The notes: generated from the sequence alone by a model not told the origin. DNA of 64,000 nucleotides from Candidatus Copromonas faecavium (nom. illeg.) (GCA_018712915.1 DVGC01000029.1:1-64000); one strand, 5' to 3'; shown: positions 16,566 through 25,672, counted from the first letter of the stretch. Numbers and translations: made by a program.

Positions 16566-17903
16566 TTATAAACGGAATAATGTATCCCGTTTTTTCCAGT
16601 AATAAATCAGTCCTGTCAAATCGGCCAGGAACCATCCGATGGGAACGGACCACCAGATTCCTGCCACTCCGATTTCCGGTATGGAAGAAAGTGAGTAGGC
16701 CAGAGCGACCCGGGTTCCCAGAGAGATAATTGTAAGAATGACGGACATGCCCGGCTTTCCCACGGCCCGGTAAAGGCCATAGAGCAGGAACAGGCAGCCG
16801 ATTCCGCAGTAGAACGATCCTTCGATATGCAGATACCGGACACCCTCGGCGATGATGGCAGTTTCTTTTGCATCCACAAACAGAAGCATCAGCGGACGGG
16901 CCAGAAGCCATATGCCTGCTGTAATGAAGAGGCAGAAGCCCATGGAGGTTAAAATTGCGTACTTTAATCCTTCACGGATGCGCTTTTCCTGACCGGCGCC
17001 GAAATTCTGGGCAATAAAGGTGGAGACAGCATTTCCAAAATCCTGAACCGGCATATAGGCGAAGGCATCGATCTTTACTGCGGCGGCGAAGGCGGCCATG
17101 ACTGCCGGGCCGAAGCTGTTGACCCGCCCCTGGACCATTAAAATGCCCAGATTCATCACGGACTGCTGGATGCAGGTCAGGGCAGAGAAGCTGATGATTT
17201 CTTTCATGCAGGAAAGGCGGACTTTCACCCCCTTGCCCTGGGGCCGGATCAATGGGAATTTAAGGAAGGCATAGATAGCAATCCCGATTCCAGAAACATA
17301 CTGAGAGATAACCGTTGCCTCTGCAGCTCCGGCGACGCCGCGGTTTAAACCTAATACAAACCATAAATCCAGAACGATATTCAGAACGGCGGATACTGCG
17401 AGGAAAAGAAGAGGCACCCTGGAGTTTCCCAGAGCACGCAGCAGGGAGGCAAAATAATTATAAAGGAAGATACCGATAAGGCCGGCGAAAATCACCACCA
17501 GATAATCCCGCATGTACCCCTGAATTTCTTCCGGAACCTTCATGAATATCAGAATCCAGTCGGTTCCGGCAAAGACCAGAATGTTTAAAATGACCGTAAT
17601 GCCGGCCAGAAGAAGGAAAGAGGCATAAATCCGCTCTTTTAAGCCCTGGATGTCTTTTTGCCCGTAGCGGATGGAGAAGACCACGCCGCTTCCCATGGAC
17701 AGTCCCAGAAGGATGGAGGTTAAGAAGGTCATCAAAGAGAAGGAAGATCCTACGGCGGCCAGAGCATCCGCTCCGAGAAACTGCCCCACGATCAGAGTAT
17801 CAGCCACATTGTAGCATTGCTGCAGCAGATCACCCAGAATCATGGGGATGGCAAAGCGCAGCAGAGATTTCAGCACAGGTCCTTGTGTCAATTCATAATC
17901 CAT
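16566..17903 (-). CDS. MATE-family multidrug/Na+ (or H+) antiporter
   Basis: 445 residues from the ATG at 17903, preferred because AAGAGG lies nine bases upstream; the frame runs 17 codons further. Twelve membrane helices in two homologous halves with typical MATE features: QGPVLKSLLRFAIPMILGDLLQQCYNVADTLIVGQFLGADALAAVG at the start (the polytopic DinF/NorM type), and a second-half counterpart FSALTCIQQSVMNLGILMVQGRVNSFG. Exports drugs or metabolites through the cytoplasmic membrane. A consensus promoter at 17954-17982 drives it, back-to-back with the Lrp/AsnC gene. Confidence 0.93.
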   Translation of the reverse strand: MDYELTQGPVLKSLLRFAIPMILGDLLQQCYNVADTLIVGQFLGADALAAVGSSFSLMTFLTSILLGLSMGSGVVFSIRYGQKDIQGLKERIYASFLLLAGITVILNILVFAGTDWILIFMKVPEEIQGYMRDYLVVIFAGLIGIFLYNYFASLLRALGNSRVPLLFLAVSAVLNIVLDLWFVLGLNRGVAGAAEATVISQYVSGIGIAIYAFLKFPLIRPQGKGVKVRLSCMKEIISFSALTCIQQSVMNLGILMVQGRVNSFGPAVMAAFAAAVKIDAFAYMPVQDFGNAVSTFIAQNFGAGQEKRIREGLKYAILTSMGFCLFITAGIWLLARPLMLLFVDAKETAIIAEGVRYLHIEGSFYCGIGCLFLLYGLYRAVGKPGMSVILTIISLGTRVALAYSLSSIPEIGVAGIWWSVPIGWFLADLTGLIYYWKKRDTLFRL

Positions 17904-17953
17904 TGTACGCATCCTCTTTCTAAACGAAATAATATGCTTTCGCATCGTAACCA

Positions 17954-17982
17954 ATTATAGGAAAAGAACCTGGATCTGTCAA
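17954..17982 (-). promoter_or_regulatory. Promoter of MATE gene
   Basis: On the minus strand TTGACA (17982-17977), 17 bases, TATAAT (17959-17954): a perfect consensus promoter. Confidence 0.85.
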
Positions 17983-17992
17983 TTATGAATTG
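17980..17992. promoter_or_regulatory. Palindromic operator candidate between divergent promoters
   Basis: CAATT-ATG-AATTG is a perfect 13-bp palindrome that overlaps the -35 boxes of both divergent promoters. Binding by the adjacent Lrp/AsnC protein is inferred. Confidence 0.5.
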
Positions 17993-18018
17993 CATGGTAT
18001 CTGAATTTCATTTATAAT
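17990..18018 (+). promoter_or_regulatory. Promoter of Lrp/AsnC gene
   Basis: TTGCAT at 17990-17995, 17 bases, TATAAT at 18013-18018. Confidence 0.75.
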
Positions 18019-18043
18019 AGTTAGAAGCGATGGAGGGAATGCC

Positions 18044-18502
18044 ATGTTTTTGGAAGGATTGGACGCTTTGGACCAGAAAATTCTCCTGCTTTTGATTGAG
18101 AATGCCAGAATTTCTTATTCCGATATTGGCAAGCAGGTGGGAATTTCCCGGGTGGCAGTGAAGATGCGGGTTCAGGCGATGGAACAGAAGGGAATTATTG
18201 AAGAATATACGACTATTGTGAATCCGCAGAAAATAAGCGGCGCGGTTTCCTGCTATTTTGAGATTGAAACGACGCCGAAGGCATTGCCGGAGGTGACGAA
18301 GATCTTAAAGGAAAATGATACCATTACCCAGATTTACCGGGTGACGGGAAAAAACAAGCTCCATGTCCATGCAGTAGCCTCCAGCGCGGAAGAAATGGAA
18401 ACATTGATGCGGGAGGTGATCGATCCCCTTCCCGGCGTGATCGACAGCAGCTGCAATATGATTCTTTCAAGAATCAAGGATATCAAGGGCCTGCGGCTGT
18501 AG
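18044..18502 (+). CDS. Lrp/AsnC-family transcriptional regulator
   Basis: 152 residues, standard for the family. N-terminal AsnC helix-turn-helix (LDALDQKILLLLIENARISY and IGKQVGISRVAVKMRVQAME, residues about 6-46) and C-terminal RAM ligand-binding domain (AVSCYFEIETTPKALPEVTK onward, with VTGKNKLHVHAVASS). Such proteins sense amino acids and often control an adjacent exporter, as Lrp does for BrnFE. Divergence from the MATE gene and a shared palindrome fit that model. Ribosome site GGAGGG precedes the ATG. Confidence 0.94.
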   Translation: MFLEGLDALDQKILLLLIENARISYSDIGKQVGISRVAVKMRVQAMEQKGIIEEYTTIVNPQKISGAVSCYFEIETTPKALPEVTKILKENDTITQIYRVTGKNKLHVHAVASSAEEMETLMREVIDPLPGVIDSSCNMILSRIKDIKGLRL

Positions 18503-18520
18503 AGAAGGAGGCGCGGACAG

Positions 18521-19345
18521 ATGGAAGGAAAGGAAGGTTCCTGGAAGGACAGCCCGGATGCTCAGGAAGTTTTTTCCCGGATTCCCTCGGTTTTGGTGGG
18601 CCGGGATTTAAAGGATTTCAACAGGAAGCGGTATGATGAATCCTTTGAACGGTACGTGGAAGAGATCTGTGGGGTGTTCAGGCGGCTCCAGCAAATCTGC
18701 TTTGCCAATCCGGAGCAGACAGAAGATATTTTAACAGCCGCTTGTGCTGCTGTACTGGACGGTGTCCAGGCGGAATTAAACAAGCCGAAAGGACTGAAAG
18801 GGCTCAACTCAAAGGCGCTTTTAAAGGATACGTATAAGATGTTCCTTGTGGCATATCTGACGCCGGCCGTTTTTGAACTGGGACTTGGCATCAGCCAGGA
18901 TTTTAACGAGCAGTTAAGGGCTGAGTGGCTTATCCGCTATCCGGGGGACTCCTACGAGCTGATTCATGTGGACAAGGTCAGATCCGGGTTTGAATCAAGC
19001 TGGAAAAAGTGTTATATTACTCAGGCAGTCTGCAGCTATCTTGGCCGTGAGGACGACGGCTATGAGCTGACGGCATTCCGGAATTTCCGGGATACATACC
19101 TGGCGTCTTCTCCCGGCGGGCCGGAGCTGATTGCAGAATATTATGACAGTGCGCCCCAGGTGGTGATGGTCATTGAGTTCAGCGGAAATGCCGGCAGAGA
19201 ATATCCCAGGATCTGGTCAGAATACCTTTCTTTCTGCTTAAAGGATATCGAATCAGGAAAACTTGTGGAATGCAGAGAGCGGTATGTGCGGATGGTCCGG
19301 GAACTGAAGGCTCATTACACGCCCTGGGAGAAGTTTACGGCCTGA
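18521..19345 (+). CDS. Hypothetical protein with CFI-box-like C-terminal region
   Basis: 274 residues, soluble, no signal peptide. The N-terminal 140 residues are helical and unrecognised (FERYVEEICGVFRRLQQICF, LNKPKGLKGLNSKALL). From about residue 164 the sequence CYITQAVCSYLGREDDGYEL then TAFRNFRDTYLASSPGGPEL IAEYYDSAPQVV matches the layout of the CFI-box-CTERM domain (Cys, then LRxFRD and a GxxxVxxYYxxSP block). Function unknown. It begins 18 bases after the Lrp/AsnC stop and is probably co-transcribed with it. No terminator separates it from the fab promoter. Confidence 0.7.
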   Translation: MEGKEGSWKDSPDAQEVFSRIPSVLVGRDLKDFNRKRYDESFERYVEEICGVFRRLQQICFANPEQTEDILTAACAAVLDGVQAELNKPKGLKGLNSKALLKDTYKMFLVAYLTPAVFELGLGISQDFNEQLRAEWLIRYPGDSYELIHVDKVRSGFESSWKKCYITQAVCSYLGREDDGYELTAFRNFRDTYLASSPGGPELIAEYYDSAPQVVMVIEFSGNAGREYPRIWSEYLSFCLKDIESGKLVECRERYVRMVRELKAHYTPWEKFTA

Positions 19346-19373
19346 AACCGCCGGCAGGAAGAAAAACAGCGGA

Positions 19374-19413
19374 TTTTGCAGAATTTTGCAGACAAAATGG
19401 ATGGCTTTGCAGA
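19374..19413. repeat. Three TTTGCAGA boxes upstream of the fab promoter
   Basis: TTTGCAGA occurs at about 19375, 19386 and 19405, upstream of the -35. Could be regulator contacts or simple sequence; no assignment made. Confidence 0.35.
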
Positions 19414-19423
19414 TAAATTCAGC

Positions 19424-19452
19424 TTGACAAAATCCATGGCAGGAGATACCAT
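19424..19452 (+). promoter_or_regulatory. Promoter of the fatty-acid synthesis operon
   Basis: TTGACA at 19424-19429, 17 bases, TACCAT at 19447-19452. Predicted start near 19459, leaving a leader of about 150 bases before fabH. Confidence 0.7.
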
Positions 19453-19463
19453 AAACGTAAATC

Positions 19464-19480
19464 ACTTTGAGTTTCAAAGT
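19464..19480. promoter_or_regulatory. FabT-type operator
   Basis: ACTTTGA-GTT-TCAAAGT is a perfect palindrome with the TTTGA-N3-TCAAA core of the FabT (MarR-family) box known from streptococcal fab operons. It lies just downstream of the predicted transcription start, where a bound protein would block transcription. No fabT gene is in the window, so the regulator must be encoded elsewhere. Confidence 0.75.
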
Positions 19481-19609
19481 ATTTGCGAGAGGTTCAGCCG
19501 GGCGGCTGCAGCAAGGAGCATGGAAAGAAAAATGAAACGGGAGCGTTCGTCGGATATCCTGCCGGTGCGGGAAGCGGCTGTGCGTATCTCGTGAGACAAG
19601 GATGGAACA

Positions 19610-20584
19610 ATGACAGCCAGAATGATTGGAATCGGTGCTTATGTGCCGGAAAATATTGTTACCAACGAGGATTTGTCAAAGATTGTGGATACCAGCGACG
19701 AGTGGATCCAGTCCCGGACAGGGATCCGGGAAAGGAGAATTTCCACCTGTGAGGGAACCAGTGGACTGGCGGCAGAGGCAGCCAGGAGGGCCCTTGAGAA
19801 CGCGGGGGTGAAGCCGGAGGAGCTGGATATCATTATCCTGGGAACCTCTTCACCGGACTGCAATTATCCAAGTGATGCCTGTACGGTTCAGGCGGCTATC
19901 GGAGCAGTCAATGCAGTGGCCTTTGACATTTCAGCCGCATGTGCGGGCTTTATTTTTGCCCTGAATATTGTCCAGGGCTTTTTCCAGGCCGGAATTTACA
20001 GGACGGCTCTGATTATCGGGGCGGAAACCTTAAGCAAGGTAACGGACTGGAGCGACAGGGGAACCTGTGTGCTGTTCGGAGATGGTGCGGGAGCGGCCGT
20101 TTTGCGGGCAGCGGAAACGGGAGTCATCGATATGACGATGGGCTCTGACGGAACCAAGGGAAGTGCTCTGGCCTGTACATCCAGGACTCTGGGAAACTTT
20201 CTTACGGGGACGAAACCGGAAATTGGTTTTATGACCATGGACGGACGGGAGGTATTCAGCTTTGCGGTGCGTAAGGTGCCGGAGAGTGTGGAATATCTTC
20301 TGGAGAAAACGAAGACGGCCAAGGAAGAGATCAAATATTACGTTCTTCATCAGGCCAACGAGCGGATTGTCGAAGCGGCTGCCAGGCGGTTAAAGGAGCC
20401 CATGGATAAATTTCCGATGACCATTGGAAAGTATGGGAATACCTCCACAGCATCCATTCCGCTGCTGTTAAATGACATGGTGCAGGCTGATATGCTGCAT
20501 CCGGGAGACAAGATTGTCATGTCCGGCTTTGGAGCCGGAATGACCTGGGGAGCCGTTCTGATGGAATGGACCCTTGGAGCATAA
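19610..20584 (+). CDS. fabH: 3-oxoacyl-ACP synthase III
   Basis: 324 residues. Initiates fatty-acid synthesis by condensing an acyl-CoA with malonyl-ACP. Thiolase-fold with DTSDEWIQSRTGIRERR, the catalytic Cys111 in DISAACAGF, His in YYVLHQANERI and Asn in KYGNTSTASIP, completing the Cys-His-Asn triad. The final GFGAGMTWGAVLM is typical. First gene of the operon, preceded by an AAGGA ribosome site. Order fabH-acpP-fabK-fabD-fabG-fabF-accB-fabZ-accC-accD-accA is that of the streptococcal operon, minus fabT. Confidence 0.97.
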   Translation: MTARMIGIGAYVPENIVTNEDLSKIVDTSDEWIQSRTGIRERRISTCEGTSGLAAEAARRALENAGVKPEELDIIILGTSSPDCNYPSDACTVQAAIGAVNAVAFDISAACAGFIFALNIVQGFFQAGIYRTALIIGAETLSKVTDWSDRGTCVLFGDGAGAAVLRAAETGVIDMTMGSDGTKGSALACTSRTLGNFLTGTKPEIGFMTMDGREVFSFAVRKVPESVEYLLEKTKTAKEEIKYYVLHQANERIVEAAARRLKEPMDKFPMTIGKYGNTSTASIPLLLNDMVQADMLHPGDKIVMSGFGAGMTWGAVLMEWTLGA

Positions 20585-20691
20585 ACTGACGGCATTGGGA
20601 GAATGACAGAATAGAAGGACTGCCGGACAGAGAAAACAGAAGGCATGTCTGTAAAAAAAGAAAAACAAAAAAGAGAAGGAGATTAAAAATC

Positions 20692-20925
20692 ATGTTGGAG
20701 AAGATGAAAGAGATTATTGCGGAGCAGTTAAGCGTTGATGCGGAGAGCATTACGGAGGCTACCTCTTTTAAGGACGACCTGGGAGCAGATTCCCTGGATT
20801 TATTTGAGCTGGTTATGGCTTTGGAGGACGAGTATTCCGTAGAAATTCCGGCGGAGGATCTTCAGCAGATGGCTACCGTTGGAGACGTTATGAACTACTT
20901 AAAGAGCAAGGGCGTTGAGGAATAA
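20692..20925 (+). CDS. acpP: Acyl carrier protein
   Basis: 77 residues, very acidic. Four-helix ACP with the 4'-phosphopantetheine Ser34 in DDLGADSLDLFELVMALED. Carries growing acyl chains between the Fab enzymes encoded on both sides. Strong GAAGGAGA ribosome site. Confidence 0.97.
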   Translation: MLEKMKEIIAEQLSVDAESITEATSFKDDLGADSLDLFELVMALEDEYSVEIPAEDLQQMATVGDVMNYLKSKGVEE

Positions 20926-20994
20926 GACAGAAAAGGTACAGCGGGCGCCGCAAACATAAGACAGAAATTCAGGAGCAGGAGAAAAGCAGATAGT

Positions 20995-21921
20995 ATGAAA
21001 ACAAGAATCACAGAGATGTTGGGAATCGAGTATCCGATTATCCAGGGCGGAATGGCCTGGGTGGCGGAGCACAATCTGGCAGCAGCGGTATCTGAAGCCG
21101 GAGGTCTTGGACTCATCGGCGGCGCCAGCGCACCTGGCGAGGTAGTCCGCGAGGAAATCAGAAAAGCAAAGGAACTGACAAAGAAACCCTTTGGCGTAAA
21201 TGTCATGTTAATGAGTCCTCATGCGGATGATGTGGCGAAGGTTGTAGTGGAAGAAGGCGTTAAGGTGGTCACCACCGGTGCCGGAAACCCTGCAAAATAT
21301 ATGAAGATGTGGAAAGAAGCCGGAATTATTGTGATCCCGGTGGTTGCGTCCGTAGCTCTGGCAAAACTGATGGAGCGGGGCGGAGCCGATGCCGTTGTGG
21401 CAGAAGGAACGGAATCCGGCGGACATATCGGCGAGGCTACGACCATGACCCTGGTTCCCCAGGTAGTGGATGCCGTTTCCATTCCGGTTATAGCAGCCGG
21501 AGGAATTGCCGATGGAAGGGGAATCGCGGCCGCCTTTATGCTGGGTGCTGAAGCGGTTCAGATTGGTACCCGTTTTGTGGTTTCCAAGGAATCCATTGTA
21601 CATGAGAATTACAAGCAGAGAATTATCAAGGCGAAGGACATTGATTCTGCCGTGACAGGAAGAAGTCATGGGCATCCGGTTCGCTGTCTGAGAAATCAGA
21701 TGACGCGGGAATACAACCGGCTGGAGGCAGAAGGCAAGAGCTTTGAGGAGCTGGAATACCTGACCCTGGGAAGTCTGCGCAAGGCAGTTATGGAGGGAGA
21801 TGTGACCAATGGAACCGTGATGGCCGGTCAGATCGCCGGAATGATTACCAAAGAGCAGACCTGTAAGGAAATGATTGAGGAAATGATGAATCAGGCAGAA
21901 ACCCTGCTTGGCAGAAAGTAA
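20995..21921 (+). CDS. fabK: Enoyl-ACP reductase II (FMN)
   Basis: 308 residues. TIM-barrel flavoenzyme of the FabK/nitronate monooxygenase superfamily: IIQGGMAWVAEHNLAAAVSE, NVMLMSP, EGTESGGHIG, IPVIAAGGIADGRG and GAEAVQIGTRFVVSKE (FMN phosphate contacts). Reduces trans-2-enoyl-ACP in elongation. Position between acpP and fabD and the absence of fabI make FabK assignment strong; FabK enzymes are known to resist triclosan. Confidence 0.95.
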   Translation: MKTRITEMLGIEYPIIQGGMAWVAEHNLAAAVSEAGGLGLIGGASAPGEVVREEIRKAKELTKKPFGVNVMLMSPHADDVAKVVVEEGVKVVTTGAGNPAKYMKMWKEAGIIVIPVVASVALAKLMERGGADAVVAEGTESGGHIGEATTMTLVPQVVDAVSIPVIAAGGIADGRGIAAAFMLGAEAVQIGTRFVVSKESIVHENYKQRIIKAKDIDSAVTGRSHGHPVRCLRNQMTREYNRLEAEGKSFEELEYLTLGSLRKAVMEGDVTNGTVMAGQIAGMITKEQTCKEMIEEMMNQAETLLGRK

Positions 21922-21931
21922 GCAAATCCGT

Positions 21932-21948
21932 TGGGCGCCAGGCGCCCA
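21932..21948. repeat. Short perfect palindrome between fabK and fabD
   Basis: TGGGCGCC-A-GGCGCCCA lies 11 bases after the fabK stop. Too tight a loop for a full stem and no T-run; may be an mRNA-stability or processing element. Confidence 0.6.
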
Positions 21949-21971
21949 TCAATCGTATATAAGGGGAAAAC

Positions 21972-22880
21972 ATGGGAAAAACAGCATTTATCTTTCCGGG
22001 CCAGGGCGCGCAGGTCTGCGGCATGGGCCAGGACTTTTATGAGCAGACAAAAACAGGAAAAGAAATTTTTGACCGGGCCACAGAGCTTTTGGGATTTTCC
22101 ATGCCGGAGCTCTGCTTTGAGAAAAATGACCGGCTGGATATTACGGAATATACGCAGGCGGCCATGGTAACAGCCAGCACGGCCATGTTAAAGGTTATGG
22201 AGGAACAGGGATTCCGCCCGGATGTAACCGCAGGACTGAGCCTGGGAGAATACTGTGCTCTGGCTGCAGCCGGCGTGATGTCGGAGGATGATGCGATCCG
22301 CACGGTACGTCAGAGGGGAATCTTAATGCAGGAGGCCGTTCCGGCCGGCATCGGTGGGATGAGCGCCGTTCTTGGCATGAATGCGGAGCAGATCAACGCG
22401 GTGGTGGATCCCATTGCCAATGTTCAGGTGGCGAATTATAACTGCCCGGGCCAGATCGTGATTTCCGGTCTGAAGGAAGCAGTAGAGGAGGCGGCGGAGA
22501 AGTTAAAGGAAGCCGGTGCACGCCGGATCATTCCTTTAAACGTCAGCGGTCCCTTCCATTCTTATCTGCTTGAGGAGGCAGGAAAGAAGCTGGGAGAATT
22601 TCTGGAGCAGGTGGAAATTCACCGTCCGGAGATTCCTTACGTGGCCAATGTGACGGCTCAGTATGTGACAGAGGCAGATGAGGTGAAGCCTCTGCTGATC
22701 CGGCAGGTATCTTCCTCTGTTCGCTGGCAGCAGAGTGTGGAATATATGATTGCGGACGGAGTGGACCGGTTTGTGGAAATCGGCCCGGGAAAAACTCTGG
22801 CCGGATTTGTGAAGAAGATCAGCAGGGATGTAACGGTTCTTAATATAGAAAAACTGGACGATTTGGAAAAGCTCAAATAA
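21972..22880 (+). CDS. fabD: Malonyl-CoA:ACP transacylase
   Basis: 302 residues. Transfers malonyl from CoA to ACP. FIFPGQGAQVCGMG at the N-terminus, nucleophile Ser90 in AGLSLGEYCAL (the usual GHSLGE has Leu in place of His here), Arg in VRQRGILMQEAVP, and catalytic His in NVSGPFHSYLL. The ending VEIGPGKTLAGFVKKI is characteristic. AAGGGG ribosome site. Confidence 0.96.
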   Translation: MGKTAFIFPGQGAQVCGMGQDFYEQTKTGKEIFDRATELLGFSMPELCFEKNDRLDITEYTQAAMVTASTAMLKVMEEQGFRPDVTAGLSLGEYCALAAAGVMSEDDAIRTVRQRGILMQEAVPAGIGGMSAVLGMNAEQINAVVDPIANVQVANYNCPGQIVISGLKEAVEEAAEKLKEAGARRIIPLNVSGPFHSYLLEEAGKKLGEFLEQVEIHRPEIPYVANVTAQYVTEADEVKPLLIRQVSSSVRWQQSVEYMIADGVDRFVEIGPGKTLAGFVKKISRDVTVLNIEKLDDLEKLK

Positions 22881-22955
22881 ATCATGGGAAAAGCGAAATG
22901 ATTTAAAAGAGCCTGGACGAATCGGCTTTAGCTTGAAAATAACAGGAGTAAAAGA

Positions 22956-23699
22956 ATGAATCTGAGTGGAAAGATTGCCCTGGTAACAGGAGCCAGCCGC
23001 GGCATTGGACGGCAGATTGCCCTGACTCTGGCAGGATACGGAGCCACGGTTATCGTCAATTACAACGGTTCTGAGGCAAAGGCAAAAGAAGTTCTTAAGG
23101 AAATTGAAGAGGCCGGGGGAACAGCGGAAGCAATTCAGTGCAGTGTGGCGGACTTTGCCGCTTCTCAGGACATGATCCAGGGAATTGTAAAGAAGTATGG
23201 ACGTCTGGATATCCTGGTCAATAATGCCGGCATCACCAGAGACAATCTGATTATGAAAATGTCGGAAGAAGATTTCGATGCAGTTCTGGATACGAACTTA
23301 AAGGGCGCTTTTAACTGTATTAAGCATGTGTCAAGGCAGATGTTAAAACAGAGAAGCGGACGGATTATTAATATCTCCTCTGTATCCGGCGTCATGGGAA
23401 ATGCCGGACAGGCCAATTACTGCGCCTCCAAGGCCGGTGTGATCGGACTGACAAAGTCCGTGGCCAGAGAGCTTGGAAGCAGAGGAATTACCTGCAATGC
23501 GGTGGCACCCGGATTTATTAAAACGGAGATGACAGAGGTGCTGCCGGAGGACGTGAAAACGGCCATGGGCGAACAGATTCCGTTAAAACGGTTTGGTGAG
23601 ACAAGCGATGTTGCGGAGGCGGTTGCTTTCCTCGCATCTGATCATGCGTCTTATATCACAGGTCAGGTGCTTTCCGTGGACGGCGGAATGGCCATGTAA
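22956..23699 (+). CDS. fabG: 3-oxoacyl-ACP reductase
   Basis: 247 residues. Classical short-chain dehydrogenase: [12 protein letters not shown] nucleotide site, [14 protein letters not shown], catalytic Ser in [19 protein letters not shown] with Tyr and Lys, and the FabG ending [22 protein letters not shown]-dependent reduction of 3-oxoacyl-ACP. Preceded by an AGGAG ribosome site. Confidence 0.97.
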   Translation: MNLSGKIALVTGASRGIGRQIALTLAGYGATVIVNYNGSEAKAKEVLKEIEEAGGTAEAIQCSVADFAASQDMIQGIVKKYGRLDILVNNAGITRDNLIMKMSEEDFDAVLDTNLKGAFNCIKHVSRQMLKQRSGRIINISSVSGVMGNAGQANYCASKAGVIGLTKSVARELGSRGITCNAVAPGFIKTEMTEVLPEDVKTAMGEQIPLKRFGETSDVAEAVAFLASDHASYITGQVLSVDGGMAM

Positions 23700-23824
23700 T
23701 CATCTGTCCATCAGGGACGGTTTGCGCATCGGAACGAGACGGCGGCTCCAATCCGGAGCAGCCATGCGCGAAAAATGCGGTCTGCGTCAGGTTCCGCAGG
23801 CAAGGGTTGCAAAAAGGAGTGCAT

Positions 23825-25060
23825 ATGAACAGAGTTGTTGTAACGGGCATGGGAGCCATTACTCCCATTGGAAATGACGTAGAGTCTTTCTGGAACGGAT
23901 TGAAGGAAAAAAAGCTGGGATTTGGCCCGATTACGTATTTTGACACGACTGATTATAAGGCAAAGCTGGCTGCTGAGGTCAAGAATTTTGATCCGAAGCA
24001 GTATATGGATCCCAAGGCGGCAAGACGGATGGAGGTATTTTCTCAGTATGCGGTAGCGGCTGCCGGCCAGGCGTTAAAGGATGCAGGAATCGACATGGAA
24101 AAAGAAGATCCATACCGGGTTGGCGTCTGTGTCAGCTCAGGCATCGGAAGCCTTCAGGCGGTGGAGAGAGAATATAAAAAACTTCTGGATAAAGGGCCCG
24201 GCCGGGTGAATCCGCTGCTGGTTCCGTTAATGATCAGCAACATGGCGGCGGGAAATGTATCCATCCAGTTTGGCTTAAAGGGTAAGAGTATCAATGTGGT
24301 GACTGCCTGTGCCACCGGAACTCATTCCATTGGGGAAGCTATGCGCTCGATTCAGCACGGCGAGGCCGATGTAATGGTAGCCGGAGGAACGGAAAGCAGT
24401 ATTACGCCCACTGGCGTTGCCGGATTTACGGCATTGACTGCCCTGTCTTCGGCCACAGATCCGGAGCGGGCCTCCATTCCTTTTGATGCGGAGCGCAGCG
24501 GCTTTGTTATGGGAGAAGGCGCCGGCGTTGTGGTGCTGGAGTCCCTGGAGCATGCCAAAGCCCGCGGGGCAAAGATTTATGCGGAGCTTGCCGGTTACGG
24601 CGCCACCAGTGACGCTTATCACATTACTTCTCCGGCAGAGGATGGAAGCGGAGCGGCCATGGCCATGAAATTTGCCATGGAAGATGCGGGAGTGAAGCCG
24701 GAAGAAGTTGATTACATCAATGCTCACGGAACAGGAACGCACCATAACGATTTGTTTGAAACCCTGGCTATTAAGACGGCTCTTGGGGATCATGCGTATA
24801 ACGTTAAAATTAATTCCACCAAATCCATGGTGGGCCATTTGCTGGGGGCTGCCGGCGGCGTGGAGTTTATCACCTGTGTGAAATCCATCGAGGAGGGATT
24901 TGTTCATGCAACGGCCGGTCTGCAGGTGGATGATCCGGAATGTGACCTGGACTATACCAAGGGCGATGGAGTGGCCATGGAGGTAAGATGTGCCATCAGC
25001 AATTCCCTGGGATTCGGCGGCCATAACGCCAGCCTGCTGGTGAAACGGTTTGAGGAATAG
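23825..25060 (+). CDS. fabF: 3-oxoacyl-ACP synthase II
   Basis: 411 residues from ATG 23825 (AAAGGAG seven bases upstream); a TTG six codons earlier would overlap that site. Elongating condensing enzyme: catalytic Cys162 in VTACATGTHSIG, His in NAHGTGTHHND and His in KSMVGHLLGAAGG. The start RVVVTGMGAITPIGND is typical of FabF. Confidence 0.97.
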   Translation: MNRVVVTGMGAITPIGNDVESFWNGLKEKKLGFGPITYFDTTDYKAKLAAEVKNFDPKQYMDPKAARRMEVFSQYAVAAAGQALKDAGIDMEKEDPYRVGVCVSSGIGSLQAVEREYKKLLDKGPGRVNPLLVPLMISNMAAGNVSIQFGLKGKSINVVTACATGTHSIGEAMRSIQHGEADVMVAGGTESSITPTGVAGFTALTALSSATDPERASIPFDAERSGFVMGEGAGVVVLESLEHAKARGAKIYAELAGYGATSDAYHITSPAEDGSGAAMAMKFAMEDAGVKPEEVDYINAHGTGTHHNDLFETLAIKTALGDHAYNVKINSTKSMVGHLLGAAGGVEFITCVKSIEEGFVHATAGLQVDDPECDLDYTKGDGVAMEVRCAISNSLGFGGHNASLLVKRFEE

Positions 25061-25088
25061 AACTGGTGTTCAAAGGTAAGGAGAAGAT

Positions 25089-25661
25089 ATGGAAATCAAG
25101 GACATGATTAAGCTGATGCAGGCTGTGGCAGAAAACGGCCTTACAAGCTTTGAACTGGAGGAAGGCGACTGGAAGCTGACGATGAAACGGGAAAAAAAGA
25201 TTGTTTCTTCCGGAAGTCAGGCTCCTGTTGTGGTTCCTGTGCCGGGCGCGCCGGATTTGTCCGCAGTATACGGACAGAGCCTGGCAGGACTGAATGCGGC
25301 CGGTGCAGCCGGACGTGGTTCTGGGAGTCTGGCAGCTGCCGGTGCTTCCGCTGCCGGACAGGAAGGGAGCGGAACACAGAACGCCGGAAACGAATTGCAG
25401 GCTTCTGCCGGAACCGGCGTGTCTGCGGATAAGGTGGTGACCTGCCCGCTGGTAGGAACCTTTTATTCGGCGCCGTCGCCTGATGCGGAGGATTTTGTTA
25501 AGGTAGGCGATGTGGTGAAAAAAGGACAGGTTCTTGGAATCGTGGAGGCCATGAAACTGATGAATGAAATTGAAAGTGATTATGACGGCGTGGTGGAAGC
25601 GATTCTGGTAAAGAACGAGGAAACCGTGGAATACGGACAGCCTTTGTTCCGGATTCACTAG
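25089..25661 (+). CDS. accB: Acetyl-CoA carboxylase biotin carboxyl carrier protein
   Basis: 190 residues. The N-terminal segment ([20 protein letters not shown]) is followed by a long Ala/Gly/Pro-rich linker (about 55-110) and a C-terminal biotinyl domain with the biotinylated Lys in [12 protein letters not shown]. Carries CO2 between biotin carboxylase and the carboxyltransferase. The linker makes it somewhat longer than the E. coli protein. It lies 28 bases after fabF. Confidence 0.95.
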   Translation: MEIKDMIKLMQAVAENGLTSFELEEGDWKLTMKREKKIVSSGSQAPVVVPVPGAPDLSAVYGQSLAGLNAAGAAGRGSGSLAAAGASAAGQEGSGTQNAGNELQASAGTGVSADKVVTCPLVGTFYSAPSPDAEDFVKVGDVVKKGQVLGIVEAMKLMNEIESDYDGVVEAILVKNEETVEYGQPLFRIH

Positions 25662-25672
25662 GAGGAAAGCAT

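Noticed and set aside
19376-19594. 72-codon frame between the CFI-box gene and fabH
   Set aside because: Spans the fab promoter and operator; no ribosome site and no family.
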